A stretch of 64,000 nt of DNA, taken from Sipunculus nudus (taxonomy: Eukaryota; Annelida; Sipuncula; Golfingiida; Sipunculidae). Under the pieces are notes generated by a model. That model did no database searches. It was given only the letters and a program-made list of their open reading frames with translations, and was not told the DNA's origin. Where the stretch lies: assembly GCA_026874595.1 (NCBI GenBank), contig CM049307.1:94338330-94402329 (forward strand), written 5' to 3'. Position 1 is the first letter of the stretch, and each line of letters starts with the position of its first letter. Below, piece after piece: positions 13,901-23,141 of this stretch. Made by a program: the position numbers and the translations under genes.

Positions 13901-16900
13901 ATAAACCTGAACCTGATCACTAGCACCATACTGGGCCTCAGACATTTCGACCAGATTACTGGCTGTCAGAGTGCCATTACATCTAGGTCTAAGGAACGCA
14001 TTATAAGGCTCCACGAGGATGCAAATATTTTTGTCATTTTTGACAATGCCTCATGGCCTATAGGTACAATGTCAATTGACATAAACCAGACAAATTGTTA
14101 GTATTTTAGTATACTTTCTAACAACACCAAGCATGAGTGAAAAGAAAGTTCAATTTTAACTCAGCATATTTGTAAACCCCTCTGCATTTTTTTTTTTATT
14201 TACTGATTGCATGAATACAGGCATGGCTTGAACAGGTTACTGGAGGCATGAAATGACTCATTACAACAGAGACAGAGTTTCAGTTTGGGTTGTGAGTTCA
14301 CATGTATTCTCTTGAGTCAATTCATCATTCTTAGCATAATTTTAAGATTATGGGCTGTTTACCACAATATGAATGCAACATGATGGAAAACCACTGCGAG
14401 AATTCTTTGATTTTGCTTGTATCACGACTCAAGTAGGCTTATCAGCCCAAATATCTGGTTGTTATGGCTGCCTGATCACATGGAGTACTTATAATGACAT
14501 AAACATCAGTGGAATAGACACCAACCATTTTAGAGAAAATAACAGGCTGGAATATAATGGGAAGAGGAACCCACAGTTTGGAAAATTAAAGGAAAGGGCA
14601 AATGATAGAATCAAGAGTTGTTGGTAAATAGTTGTTTAACTTTGGGTAATAATTTAACTTTACTTTAAGAGACATACAGGCTTCAGTATAACTAGGGTTT
14701 CTGACCTACCATAAGTTATTTCATCACAGGCTTTTCTACATATAAAACACTTGAAAGTGATAGTTGTAAACTATTGGATTTCATATGTACCATACTCTTT
14801 CCTTAATTGAAGTTACCTAAAATATAGCTAGAATGCTTGAAACTGATGGCATAAAATTTCCTAGTTCAAGAGAATATAAAAAATATCATGCAAAACATAT
14901 ATATATGAGCATTTAAATTTCTCAAATGAATGAAGTCACAGTGACCCAGTTTTGGGTGTGTTAGAACCTTAATATGGATATGTCAAATTTCATGGATTTG
15001 AAGGTCAAATGGTTTCAAAACTTGCCTTGTTAATGGACAGCCAGACATACAGAGGAACCATTGCTACAGCTCAGATGACTTATAGTCAGCTGAGTAAAGT
15101 GTACTTTATATGTATCATATTTTGTATTCTACCATGAGCAAAGAATTGTATTATGTAACATATCTTATCCCTCACCCTGATGGCATGACTGTAGCAGCTG
15201 ATGGCAGCATTGAGATGCTCCTGGAAGCTGGGACATCGCAGCTCCATATTGTGGTCCTCAGCAGACAGGAACAGTCGAGCTGCCTCTGTCAGTGCCTGGG
15301 CCTCTCCAGCCGCATTTAACAGTGTGTGCTCACACCTGTCAGGGATAAGCAACACTTCACTTAATGTTTCTAATGTCAGAAATATCCTATATTGTTACCA
15401 TCAGTTGCAAGGTGGGAAGGAGGCAAAGTTTTTAACTAAGCTTATTCTGTAAATATGATAATAAACTGCAATTATTTCTTACTATTTTGCCTTAAACTGT
15501 TACAAAAAAATTAACTTGTCCCTAAAACATCACACATTTAACTTTAATGAAATAATCCAAGGAATTCATGATTTTATTTAATATTTCTACTTCAAAATTA
15601 TTTCATGAAAACTATACATATTGCTATATATATAACACAAGGGATGTATTTCCGCTTTCATAAATTACAAGCAAGTTATTTAAATGCATTTTTTTTTTAA
15701 TAGTTATGTGGTTAAGACATTTTAAATATACACGGAGAGGTCCAAACTCTGTGATACCAATATAGGTTCAAGTCATGTTTCAGTAAATGTTTTTGTGTGA
15801 ATTCACAACTTGTAGGCTAATGTTAAGATTACTGGCTATTAATCATGATAATGATGCAATAGGATCGATAGCCATTGTGTTACAGTTTCCTGTATAACTT
15901 GTGCCATGACTCAAATTAGGCCTATTAGTCAATTATATAATTGCCTACTGAGTTGTGTATTCACATCTGAAAAATTTTGTGGTGTACTTCAAATGAAATT
16001 GTGTGTTCTGTATAAAAATTCATGGAATAAAACTGAATGTGGATATAGCAAAATTTGTTACCTTTTTTTGTTGTTTGCTTGCCTATTCAAATATCCAACA
16101 TTTGAACTGGGACCTCAAAAGCTATCTATGGCCCAAGGAACCGTTTGTTCAAATTTGGGGCTAATCTGTTAAATACAGGAGGAGACCTGGATGTGGATCC
16201 AGTCACAGGGGGAGGTGTGGGTTTTCTGAGTGCTCTCTAGTTTACAGACAAAACATAACAGCTCACTCACCTGGCCTGTGCCAGACAGCAGAATGCAGCA
16301 TACTGTGGACATTCTTGGGCTTTCAGCGTCTTGCTCAGTGATGCTAAAACATAATAAGTTACACGGAGTCATCTCAAAGATAACAGTTTTTAATAAGTCC
16401 AGTAAATTTATAGGATCTTGGATACCTATATATAAAGTAATTTTCGCTCAGACTTAATGATATGCTCCAAAAATATAATTTATCTGTTAAATTTTATCCA
16501 TCTTTCAAGAAAACCTGATTCCTATATTTTATAATAATCATGATTAGGTGTTTCCTAAATTGTGTTAATCGGATATAAATTAAAAATTTACATTTAAAAT
16601 ATTTATCACTGATAAGATACAGGAGAAATTATAATTTTATCCTTTATCTAAAATTATTACTGTAGATTAAGCATATTTTGATGGCTTGAATTTGTAAAAC
16701 TGGTAGCTTTGAATGAGGCTGAGTCTTTAAATATACATATTCAGATGGAGAATCCACTTGATATAAATGGTACAAATTATCTAATGATGATTGAAAAGTA
16801 ACTGCATCAAATTATTGTATTTTTATTAAATTATTCATTTTACTTACCAAACTGTTCACTTCCTTCCGCTACATTTGGTTTCTTCAAAAATCGCCTAAAA

Positions 16901-19900
16901 AATACAATGGTTACACCAGGCTCAGCAATATCAATTAGATAACAGCCCAAAAATTTTTGTCACAGGCCTTTAATCATTAGAGTTATTTATGAATTTTATG
17001 TTTAATCTTGCACTGAGGCCACAGTTAATAGGGATTTTATTCCAAATAAAAGAAAATGAGATCATATTTTTACCAGTAGTGTGCCAATTTATTAGATTAC
17101 ATTGATGAATTTTTGTTTTCTCTCATAAAAAAATAAATTGATAAACGATTATGTACGTACATGCAAAGAAGTCATATTAATCAGAAACAAGGGACCCATG
17201 GGTCACTGTGCTCAGCTGAAGTTGACCTTAAATGTAAAAATCAGAAAAAAATATTCTAATCCAGTCAGAGAAATAAGCAAGAAAGAACACAATCAGTAAA
17301 TGTATTAAAACTGGAGGTCAGCAATTTGGCCATTACCTTTCACTTTGAGCATGATGTGCACATGCAAGTCAGAATGAATTTACTTGGTCAATATTTTAGG
17401 TACAATTGAATAAAGCAAATTTAACTGTAATATGGAAGATACATAAAATGATTGATTACTGACTGTTCATCAGTCATTTATTTTCCTTCAAATATAAAAA
17501 GAATATTTTGCAACCAACTTCAACCACTAATTTTTACAACATTTTGATTAAAATGAAAGATCTGACTGCTTTTGAACAAACTTGGTCACTCATGTTGTTG
17601 ATGTGATGAATAGTAGAGCCATTCCGGCCGTCTGACAATAGAGAGTCTATAACCAGCAAAGGCCCTACTGGCTGTTAGAGTGCTGATACATCCTTCAGCA
17701 ATTATCGCACTATAAGGTGCTATGAGGAGGCAAATATTTCTGTAATTTCTGACACCTCATGGCCTACACCTAGACTGTTACTTAGTATACTTTCTAACAA
17801 CATCAAACATGAGTGAAAAACGTTCCATTTAACTCAGCATATAGGTAAATCACTCCGCATGTGAGCAGAATTTCAAATTGCATGAATACATGCATAGCTT
17901 GCACAGCTTACAGGACGCAGCCAACTTGTACACGAGACATGAAATGACTTGTTACAACAAAGACAGAGTTTCAGTTTGGGTTGTGAGTTCACAAGTATTC
18001 TTTTGTGTTGATTCATCATTTGTAACATAATGTTAAGATTATGGGCTGTTTACCACAATATGGCTGCACCATGATGGAAGACCACTGCCATCCATTCCTC
18101 GATATGACTTAATTATTACGACTCAAGTTAGGCTGACCTAAGCCCAATTTTAATGCCTTATTGAGTCAGGTTGTAATATTCCCTAAGGAGAATATTCAAA
18201 GGTATCATATATTAATAATTGTATTTGATGTATGTAATTTGTAATGATATACACAATATCATAAAAAAGAATATTCATTGAAGATTGTATTTGCTATGTA
18301 TCCAGTAATTATTGTAATAACATTATTTCGTATATTCATGAACATTCTGATATCATTTATATTTATGTTAGCATCTCCTATATGTATATCAAGTAGAATA
18401 GATATGGGCAGTAATTTTTGCGTATTCCCCTAGAAGCAATGAATGCCGCTCGGTTACCTAAAATGTAAAACCAATTGTGTATAAATGTATATAGCCATGG
18501 ATTACTAAAAGCTTAAATTTGTATTGTTATTGAACAATTGTATGTACAGCTGCCAAAGCTTAGTCGGGACTCTGTGTATGTTTAATTATAAGCCTCAATG
18601 AGCAATTCATTCAATCTGCCAGGTACTGGCATCCGGATTACGCAATTACGTTGACAGTTTCCTAAATGTGTGAGTTCCCCCCGCCGCGCCGCCTGGCACT
18701 TCCTTGTGATGTTAATTGAACCACGTAAGTGACACGGCCCGCAGGGGTGGCACCTCCTAGATTACTTGTTGGATTGATAATTGATTATAATTGTTCTGAT
18801 GTTTATTCATGTATCCTTGGTCTAAGGTTTGATTGGTTGAAATATATTGTTAGATTCTAGTTAGACGAAAAATCACGACCAGGCGGCAGAGTAGGACCGA
18901 GAGCCGAACTGAGCGCAAGCCAGTTCTTTTGGGTTTATCACTCTTGTATTATAAATTTGTAATTACTTGGAATAAATTAAACACGGCTTCACTCTAACTG
19001 GAGTTGTCTGTGTGTGTGTTCCTTGAGTGTGCATCTCTACAAGGTTGTCACAGCCAGATAAATGGATAGAATTAAGTCTATCAGTGTGACACATAAAATT
19101 GAAGCAATGTGATAATAATATCTGTTAGTGATGTAGGTCAAAGCTGGTCTCAACTCTCAAGATAATTATTCGTGTGACAGACTGACAGTAAAAGTTGAGG
19201 TGTATCCAGTGGCTTAGATTGCATCTAAATTGCATTGTGCTGAACCAGTTTACTGTCCATTCTGTAATTCACATTACAAAAGCCTAATTGGATTATTTAA
19301 AGTCTGGGTTTGCCGAATAGGGCCCAATAATAGTAATATCAGGAGTGACTAAAGAATCCATCCTGTGGGTTTAATAGCAAACATCTCAGAGAGGGCTAAA
19401 TATGGTGAAAGAGAAAAAACTAGACAGTGGAACACAATATATAATTGAGTCTATGATGATTGCCACTAAGGGAGCCTTGAAGACGAGATATTGGTGGGTG
19501 TGATTTGGTTCATTTATCGCTCTAAGTGGAGCAACATTTAGATCACATAAAAAGTGGGGAGCCATTTTGTAATTGAACAGCTTAATTTAAAATAAGGTGG
19601 AAGTAAGTCAAATACAGGATTTTCTCAGGAAAATATGATTAATCAACCTTTATAAGGATGTTTGTAAGGAAACAATAGTTAATGCGACATCTATCATGAC
19701 ATGTAGGGCCAATTTTAAACTAGAGCACTGATGATTAATTTTAGGGCAGAACTATAGAAAGTGGGCTTCAGCCTACCGCCGGTACCTTATGCACAACGGA
19801 TAATAAATTGTTTCCTGACAAAGGCCTATACATATTATTTTCCTGAGAATTCCCGTATTTAATTTTGCTCATAACTGGAGTCTATTATATTAGATGAGGA

Positions 19901-20669
19901 GAGGTCTGGGGAACCTGGGTTCCCCATCTGAACAGGGGTGTGGGGGCGGAGCCCCCACCTTTAGCTTAATTCTCCTGTTCAAATAGTAAATGGTTCCCTA
20001 TTTTCATGATAGATGGCGCTTCAATCGCAGATATAAATGGACAAAACTAGCCCCTGCTGGTAGCTCGTCTTCACGGCTCACTTAGTAGCGTGAAGGGCTC
20101 CTAGTTTAGAGATAGTAGGTTCGATTCCTGATTCAGGCGACTTCTGATGTTTATTAGTTGTTTATGTTAGAAGAATTTATAGGAGTGTAGGGACATCTAC
20201 AGGGAAAAGTAGGAGTTAAAATAGGGAATGAGAGGAGACAGTTTTATTTATATTTTCATGTACCTCAATAGAAGCGTAGCCCGCGTTCTATTGTGGCTCC
20301 AATTTTAGTACTGGGTATAAAATATGAGTGGGAAAACCATAAAAATAAATTACTGGTAAGTGTAATAACTTAAATTATACATTTAAAAATTAAACTAAAT
20401 TAATACTTATACCATTACCAATGATTATAAAAATTAACAAAATTACCTATATATTAACTGTTATAAATAATTATACTTTATAGTAGATAGGCCTATAGGC
20501 TATACTATAGACAGTTTATAGTAACACAATGTCTTAAATGAGATAAGGGCTAAAGTATTGACTTTGGATGAAGTGACTAATTTTTCCAAAACTAAAAAAC
20601 AAATATACACCTTTTTAATTTACTTGAAATGCTGCGATATTTTCCAAGAACGTCTGCTTCCCTCTCCAT
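1834..20669 (-). CDS. F8A1: F8A / HAP40 orthologue (huntingtin-associated 40-kDa protein), 5' eight exons, partial
   Basis: Eight coding exons on the minus strand join in frame (59, 47, 73, 160, 69, 121, 63 and 92 nt = 228 codons) and match the HAP40/F8A family in order. Recognisable blocks are KYRSISSKLKRRFLKKPNV near the start, AQALTEAARLFLS in exon 4, LAAALCLELGNALR in exon 5 and CEITRVLLLMLLQ in exon 8. HAP40 is an all-helical TPR-like protein that binds and stabilises huntingtin and is linked to Rab5 early endosomes (family knowledge). The human proline-rich linker before the last block is missing; exon 8 supplies a short AGAHNGRPV stretch instead. The last ~90 residues expected from the family are not found down to position 1. 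Human F8A is a single-exon gene, so this multi-exon structure is probably ancestral (inference). The gene starts head-to-head with ECSIT. Confidence 0.92.
1926..2608 (-). other. F8A1: F8A intron 7
   Basis: An AT-rich intron with consensus GT and AG ends. No embedded element is recognised. Confidence 0.7.
2609..2671 (-). CDS. F8A1: F8A exon 7
   Basis: A 63 nt exon, acceptor CTTTCAG and donor GTGAGTT, encoding KDYEGALTVLTEMSYLVQQR then GG. It matches the DY.GAL.V...M repeat of HAP40. Confidence 0.9.
2672..3207 (-). other. F8A1: F8A intron 6
   Basis: A 536 bp AT-rich intron with GTAAGTA donor and CTTTCAG acceptor. Nothing else is recognised. Confidence 0.7.
3208..3328 (-). CDS. F8A1: F8A exon 6
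   Basis: A 121 nt exon, acceptor GACTTCAG and donor GTAAGTA. It encodes RVKHPGEAISHYQRAAELQ and continues to CRVEM. Its acceptor and first bases also form the first unit of the 69 bp minisatellite at 3323-3808. Confidence 0.9.
3323..3808. repeat. 69 bp minisatellite spanning the F8A exon 6 acceptor, ~7 units
   Basis: Seven head-to-tail units share a landmark like cactctctgaag near 3324, 3393, 3462, 3531, 3600, 3669 and 3738, a regular 69-70 bp period. Each unit also contains 'aataaaatcttaattttatc' and a 'tgctcatcatatata' block. On the F8A strand the landmark reads CTTCAG|AGAGTG, the real acceptor and first exon bases. A YAG trinucleotide at that point survives in six of seven units. Confidence 0.85.
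4075..6722. repeat. ~149 bp tandem array with GACA/CGGA tracts, interrupted by a transposon
   Basis: Seven units carry 'ccaaaatttgaatgaaatca', near 4204, 4352, 4502, 4656, 4787, 4946 and 5097. Each unit also contains (GACA)n, 'agccagacactccaaaa' and 'caaggtaagcatgag'. The array resumes after the inserted element with GGACAGAGAGACAGACAGAC and ends near 'gcatccacggtgcggggga', echoing 'gtcccccgcattggg' at its start. Confidence 0.8.
5170..6656. mobile_element. Non-autonomous DNA transposon with long TIRs and 9 bp direct repeats (Mutator-like?)
   Basis: The left end GGGTCTGTCTAAAAC and the inverted right end GGGTGTGTCTAAAAC begin inverted repeats of about 170-190 bp, traceable to 'gaccgaaataatt' near 5343 and 'aattatttcggtc' near 6488. 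Both sides are flanked by CGGACGGAC (5161-5169 and 6657-6665). A 165 bp segment is duplicated in tandem inside (5253-5417 and 5418-5582). No transposase ORF is seen. The 9 bp flank and long TIRs fit Mutator-like elements, but the target is itself a CGGA repeat, so duplication length is ambiguous. Confidence 0.7.
6723..7728. other. F8A intron 5 spacer with poly-C tract
   Basis: AT-rich intronic sequence. A 16-base C homopolymer lies at 6783-6798. No coding or element structure is otherwise seen. Confidence 0.5.
7729..7935 (-). repeat. DIRS-A right inverted terminal repeat
   Basis: On the plus strand it begins AACCCCCTCATTCCCTCCC, runs through 'aaccgaaaattttccctta' and ends near 'gtaatcacattttcg'. 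Its inner part is the inverse of 12884-13056; the outer ~60 bp differ, as in DIRS right ends. Confidence 0.85.
7972..8082. repeat. DIRS-A internal complementary region
   Basis: It joins a copy of the right-end sequence (aaagctcacaacagtttac .. gggaatggggggg) directly to a copy of the left-end sequence (ttttattaggtaaacataag), in the orientation opposite to the termini. The junction sits near 8034. Confidence 0.85.
8143..9290 (-). pseudogene. DIRS-A tyrosine recombinase, frameshifted and stopped
   Basis: Blocks of the recombinase are spread over frames. The first Arg region reads ASAGRRSELHAL and is intact. A 23-base C tract on the plus strand (8548-8570) separates TNCPVHELRYYL from RKKLFISTKV in another frame. 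At 8389-8391 a TGA replaces the Arg codon of the H-x-x-R motif (KAHDI-stop). The Tyr-containing segment GYWKSPSTFTRFYLKD follows (~8285-8335). Members of this family integrate circular cDNA by Tyr-mediated strand exchange; this copy cannot make an active enzyme. Confidence 0.85.
9350..11030 (-). pseudogene. DIRS-A reverse transcriptase and RNase H, inactivated
   Basis: RT blocks include VGARLSAHFPAWAGITSHG, then IDLTDAYFHVPIHPSSQPFL (first catalytic Asp near 10690). The catalytic pair has become YLNDLL at 10497-10514, where copy B has HLDDWL. About 110 nt between DPAKR and HGHWRP, present in copy B, are deleted. RNase H follows with YTDASLLGSGAH, ILELRAV, RTDNTTVVAYINRQGG and ILADALSR, so its D-E-D-D residues appear present. 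A downstream LGRPEFDLF .. LLLILLFHPAAPWFPLW spacer is typical of DIRS polyproteins. Confidence 0.88.
11013..12759 (-). pseudogene. DIRS-A ORF1 (Gag-like), frame-broken
   Basis: It starts at ATG 12759 with MENPTYCVSCGSVIPVWDSH; further Cys pairs (HPTCFHC, YFYCQTW) suggest a zinc ribbon. The frame breaks at a G-rich tract near 12505-12525, exactly where copy B breaks. Later segments (LNDIWQASAHTCAEL, CILLRRTACIQSLKH) end in a basic tail SQPFRGRSSKRGSTKK at 11013. The stop overlaps the ATGA that precedes the RT region. Confidence 0.8.
12884..13056 (-). repeat. DIRS-A left inverted terminal repeat
   Basis: On the plus strand it runs from 'atgtgattacaggtagcgg' through 'gggaaaattttcggttggct' and ends 'atttacgtaataaaa'. 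It is the inverse of the inner part of 7729-7935. Confidence 0.85.
13057..13808. other. F8A intron 5, 5' part
   Basis: Intronic sequence between the DIRS-A left end and exon 5. No further element is recognised. Confidence 0.5.
13809..13877 (-). CDS. F8A1: F8A exon 5
   Basis: A 69 nt phase-0 exon, acceptor CTTTCAG and donor GTGAGTG, encoding VHIENKQPALAAALCLELG and then NALR. The alanine-rich helix matches HAP40. Confidence 0.9.
13935..14480. repeat. Dispersed repeat, copy 1 (F8A intron 4)
   Basis: It shares ordered blocks with 17615-18171: 'actggctgtcagagtg', 'tatactttctaacaac', 'aactcagcata', 'cagtttgggttgtgagttca' and 'gattatgggctgtttaccac'. The copies are clearly diverged. No coding capacity is apparent. 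Confidence 0.65.
14930..15100 (-). repeat. Terminal fragment of an AGCTCAGCTG-ended repeat
   Basis: 'agctcagatgacttatagt' followed by 'cagctgag' is the inverse of the start of the element at 36351, preceded by the family's 'caaatttcatggatttgaaggtcaaa'-like text. The other end is not found nearby. Confidence 0.5.
15176..15335 (-). CDS. F8A1: F8A exon 4
   Basis: A 160 nt exon, acceptor CTGACAG and donor GTGAGG. It encodes the conserved segment with GEAQALTEAARLFLSAEDHN followed by ELRCPSFQEHLNAAISCY. This is the clearest HAP40 signature in the window. Confidence 0.93.
15336..16270 (-). other. F8A1: F8A intron 3
   Basis: A 935 bp AT-rich intron. Weak similarity to the dispersed repeat at 13935 appears near 15780-15930 ('taatgttaagatta', 'gccatgactcaaattaggc'). 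Nothing else is recognised. Confidence 0.5.
16271..16343 (-). CDS. F8A1: F8A exon 3
   Basis: A 73 nt exon flanked by TTTTAG and GTGAGTG. It encodes ASLSKTLKAQECPQYAAFC and then CLAQA plus part of an Arg codon, the AQEC..YAA..CLA helix of HAP40. Confidence 0.9.
16344..16847 (-). other. F8A1: F8A intron 2
   Basis: A 504 bp AT-rich intron with GTAAGTA donor and TTTTAG acceptor. No other structure is recognised. Confidence 0.6.
16848..16894 (-). CDS. F8A1: F8A exon 2
   Basis: A 47 nt exon between a TTTTTTAG acceptor and a GTAAGTA donor. With the split codons it encodes RRFLKKPNVAEGSEQFG, a highly conserved HAP40 block. Confidence 0.9.
17187..17235 (-). repeat. Terminal fragment of an AGCTCAGCTG-ended repeat
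   Basis: 'aacaagggacccatgggtca' followed by 'ctgtgctcagctgaagttg' matches the fragment at 62607 and is the inverse of the right ends at 37651-37685 and 60020-60058. Confidence 0.55.
17615..18171. repeat. Dispersed repeat, copy 2, interrupted by a solo LTR
   Basis: A diverged copy of 13935-14480 with the same block order ('ctggctgttagagtgctg', 'tatactttctaacaacatc', 'gattatgggctgtttaccac'). It breaks at the LTR insertion. Confidence 0.6.
18172..19041. mobile_element. Probable solo LTR (870 bp)
   Basis: The segment begins TGTAATATTCCC and ends CATCTCTACA, the TG..CA form of LTRs, and is flanked by AGGT on both sides (18168-18171 and 19042-19045). An AATAAA lies at 18971-18976, ~65 bp before the end, preceded by a GC-rich block near 18670-18760. 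No internal region or second LTR is present, which fits LTR-LTR recombination. The 4 bp flank is short, so boundaries are moderate confidence. Confidence 0.55.
19046..20045. other. F8A intron 1, repeat-like sequence
   Basis: Intronic sequence without coding signal. A strong hairpin GTGGGGGC-gga-GCCCCCAC sits at 19940-19958, preceded by 'gggttccccatctgaacagg'. Such G/C hairpins occur at ends of some mobile elements, but no matching partner end is visible. Confidence 0.4.
20046..20142 (+). repeat. tRNA-like sequence (SINE head or tRNA pseudogene)
   Basis: A-box-like GGCTCACTTAGTAGCG and a near-perfect B box GGTTCGATTCC are spaced as in a tRNA. The outer stem GTCTTCA .. AGGCGAC pairs only partly and the D stem is poor. 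It is therefore read as a tRNA-derived SINE head or decayed tRNA, not a functional gene. Confidence 0.4.
20611..20669 (-). CDS. F8A1: F8A exon 1 (start codon)
   Basis: ATG is at 20669-20667 (minus). It encodes MEREADVLGKYRSISSKLK plus two bases of the next codon, then a GTGTAT donor. This start was chosen because the peptide matches the conserved N-terminus of HAP40 and the phase fits exon 2 exactly. It is the only plausible start seen. Confidence 0.88.
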
Positions 20670-20940
20670 GGCTCAGAAATCTGTCAAAATGTTGACACTT
20701 GACAGGAGGGATAAGATCACAACTAGTCAAGGATTTACCAAGAAAAGGGAGACCCTAATTACTAAACCGCACAACAAAAAGACTCTTTTAATACCTTTTC
20801 CCTCAGCATTAATGTTACAGTCATGCAAAGTGATGTATCTTAAGTTAAAGTAATTAAAACTTGGATGGGAAACATCATTAACGTCCACATTAATATAAAT
20901 TTAATCGAATTATAAGAATTAAAAGACACCTCTTTGCATT
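20670..20940. promoter_or_regulatory. Putative bidirectional promoter of F8A and ECSIT
   Basis: The segment lies between the F8A start codon (minus) and the candidate ECSIT 5'-UTR exon (plus). No other gene fits between them. No TATA box or CpG-rich core is obvious; the assignment rests on the divergent arrangement only. Confidence 0.4.
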
Positions 20941-21013
20941 CATTGTTACTACCTATTGATAAGGTGAAGGTCGTCTAACTGAAGGGCGAGAGAAACCGGC
21001 TTTCTGAATCAAG
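20941..21013 (+). other. ECSIT: Candidate ECSIT 5'-UTR exon
   Basis: The ECSIT coding exon begins exactly at an acceptor (TTTTCAG|ATG), so a non-coding upstream exon is required. CAAG|GTAAAT at 21010-21019 is a good donor in the right place; the exon's 5' boundary is unknown. Confidence 0.3.
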
Positions 21014-22654
21014 GTAAATCTGTATTTAGAGTTAATAATGTAATGATCACAGCGATGACTAACCTTTCATAATAATGCATGACATGTTAAATATGACTGT
21101 CTTGATAATTTGCAGATACAAAGACAGGGGAAAACCGTCCGTTCGTCGGGCGATAATACGAGTACTCACTGTCACCCACCGAAAGTGCCAGACTGGGCCC
21201 TAGTCAGAGGAACTTATAGTTATACAAGTTTTCTACATGTCTGTATCTGCGCAGTGACTTCATGTCATGGACTGAGACAGTCATTAGGGGTTTAAATGAG
21301 GTTATGTTGACCAACCTACACAAAATTTAAACATATTCACTTTTCTTGAGTAGCTTTAAAAAAATTGTTTGTTATTTGGGGGGGGGGGGGTTACAGGGTA
21401 TCAATCTGATTAAATAATAGGTTGGTATGATATTACATTAAGTGTAACAACAGCATTAAGAATGAATTGGAACTCCTTTATCTTTTTTATATCTTTTTTT
21501 TTTGGTGTTGTTAACGCTAATTTTAATGCTGAAGTAACTACTTATATGTGGTCCAACAAATGAATCTATCCTACTGCAGTACTCCCTAATCAGGTCAAGG
21601 ATGACTGCAGATTGTAGTACATCCTTCGTTTTAGGTACGTACCTCGATTGAGGTACGCCTGTACTTCGATGGAAATATGACGTGACTGACAGGGTGAATT
21701 CATGTAAAACATCACATGATTGGCAAAGCAAGCCTCAGAATCCCCTGATGCCGACAATACATAATTCTACCAGTTGACAGCCACCAATGCATTGTTAGGG
21801 GGTTTCCTGACAAGATATATCGGCATTTTCAGATCCAAATCTGAGGCATGTCTCCCGTTTTGTCAAACATCAGTGACACCGAGGATTGAAACGACTTGAA
21901 AGCAATATTTAAGTGGAATGCATGTAAACTGTATAGCAACTTTATTTTAATTCAGTTTTCTTATTATTAAGGTACAAGTCTGTGTACAGCAAAGTGCCAT
22001 ACTGCGATCTAAGTATGGTGGCGTACCTCAGTGCAAATACGGTTGACATGGGTGACTTTGGAAGCCAATTGAAACAAAATAGTCCATAGAATATCTTGCT
22101 AACCCACTTCAGGAAGTTGTTGAATATGTAAGGTTTATATCTGATGCGTCTTTTTGTGGTTGGAATTCTGTGTAAAATCAGGTTCAGTGATTGAAAAAGA
22201 AAACAACCAATGATTGACTATTAATTGATTACGTTATGTACAATCTATATTACTGGAAATGTGATGTCATAGAATAATACTTTGAACATTGACTGAATAA
22301 ATTCAGCCTGACACTGAAAGATCAAGGTTATTGGCACTAATTTGTTGCACAAGGTAAAGTTTCAATGCTGGTTACAGTAGTCACTATTTGTGCTCCATCT
22401 TTCTTATGTCTCTGACAGAATTTAGGAATATTTCATGGGGATAATATATGACGACATTATGATAATATTAAAGAGGGTATGCAATCAATTATGCAAAAAT
22501 GCAATAGATTTAATAGATTATGACAGAAAACGACCAATCATTGATATAATAAATTAATTGGAACACCACTAGTTACAGTCATTCCATATCATATTTTAAA
22601 ATGTTAAATATAAATTAGCAAACACTGGCTTCTTGTTGGATGTTTTATTTTCAG
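21014..22654 (+). other. ECSIT: Presumed ECSIT 5'-UTR intron
   Basis: AT-rich sequence with a 13-base G tract at 21378-21390, ending in TTTATTTTCAG. Around 21633-21657 'aggtacgtacctcgattgag' continues into 'gtacgcct', a short palindromic stretch. No coding region is recognised. Confidence 0.4.
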
Positions 22655-23141
22655 ATGCTGCGCGCCTTATCACGGCAGTGCTTGCACCTGACCAAACGAA
22701 GACCAAGTTCCATTTGTGATATATTCCCAGTACAACTATCTCTGTCAGATAATAATTTACACACATCACAAAGAGTGTGTTTATTTGATGCTAGAGACAA
22801 GGACCATGAGGAGAAGAGTAAATCTCTAATCATCAAACAAAGAGAACTATTTGATACTGCAGCTAAAAAAGCCAAAGATAAAGTGACATTTCAAAAAGCA
22901 GTCCAGACTTACTTAAAACATGAAGGTCCCCGCCGTAGGGGTCATGTGGAGTTTATTTACGCCTCACTTGACATGATGAAGGAATTTGGGGTTCAGCGAG
23001 ATTTAGACACATATAAGAGGATATTAGATTTATTTCCTAAAGAGAAGATGGTCGCTCGTAGTACCTGGCAGGTTGAGATGATGCATTATCCGAAGCAGCA
23101 GCAATGCTGTATTGATCTGCTGGACCAGATGGAACATTATG
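22655..23141 (+). CDS. ECSIT: ECSIT exon with start codon
   Basis: ATG at 22655 follows TTTTCAG. The exon runs to ..CATTATG|GTAATT, phase 1. It encodes the presequence and the pentatricopeptide-like N-terminal domain. An earlier in-frame ATG at 22640 lies in the presumed intron. Confidence 0.93.

Noticed and set aside
19940-19958. G/C hairpin as a Helitron 3' end
   Set aside because: No CTRR terminus directly follows the hairpin and no Helitron 5' TC end or Rep/helicase sequence is visible.
20046-20142. Functional tRNA gene
   Set aside because: The D stem and acceptor stem pair poorly and no clear anticodon loop can be drawn, so only tRNA-like status is claimed.
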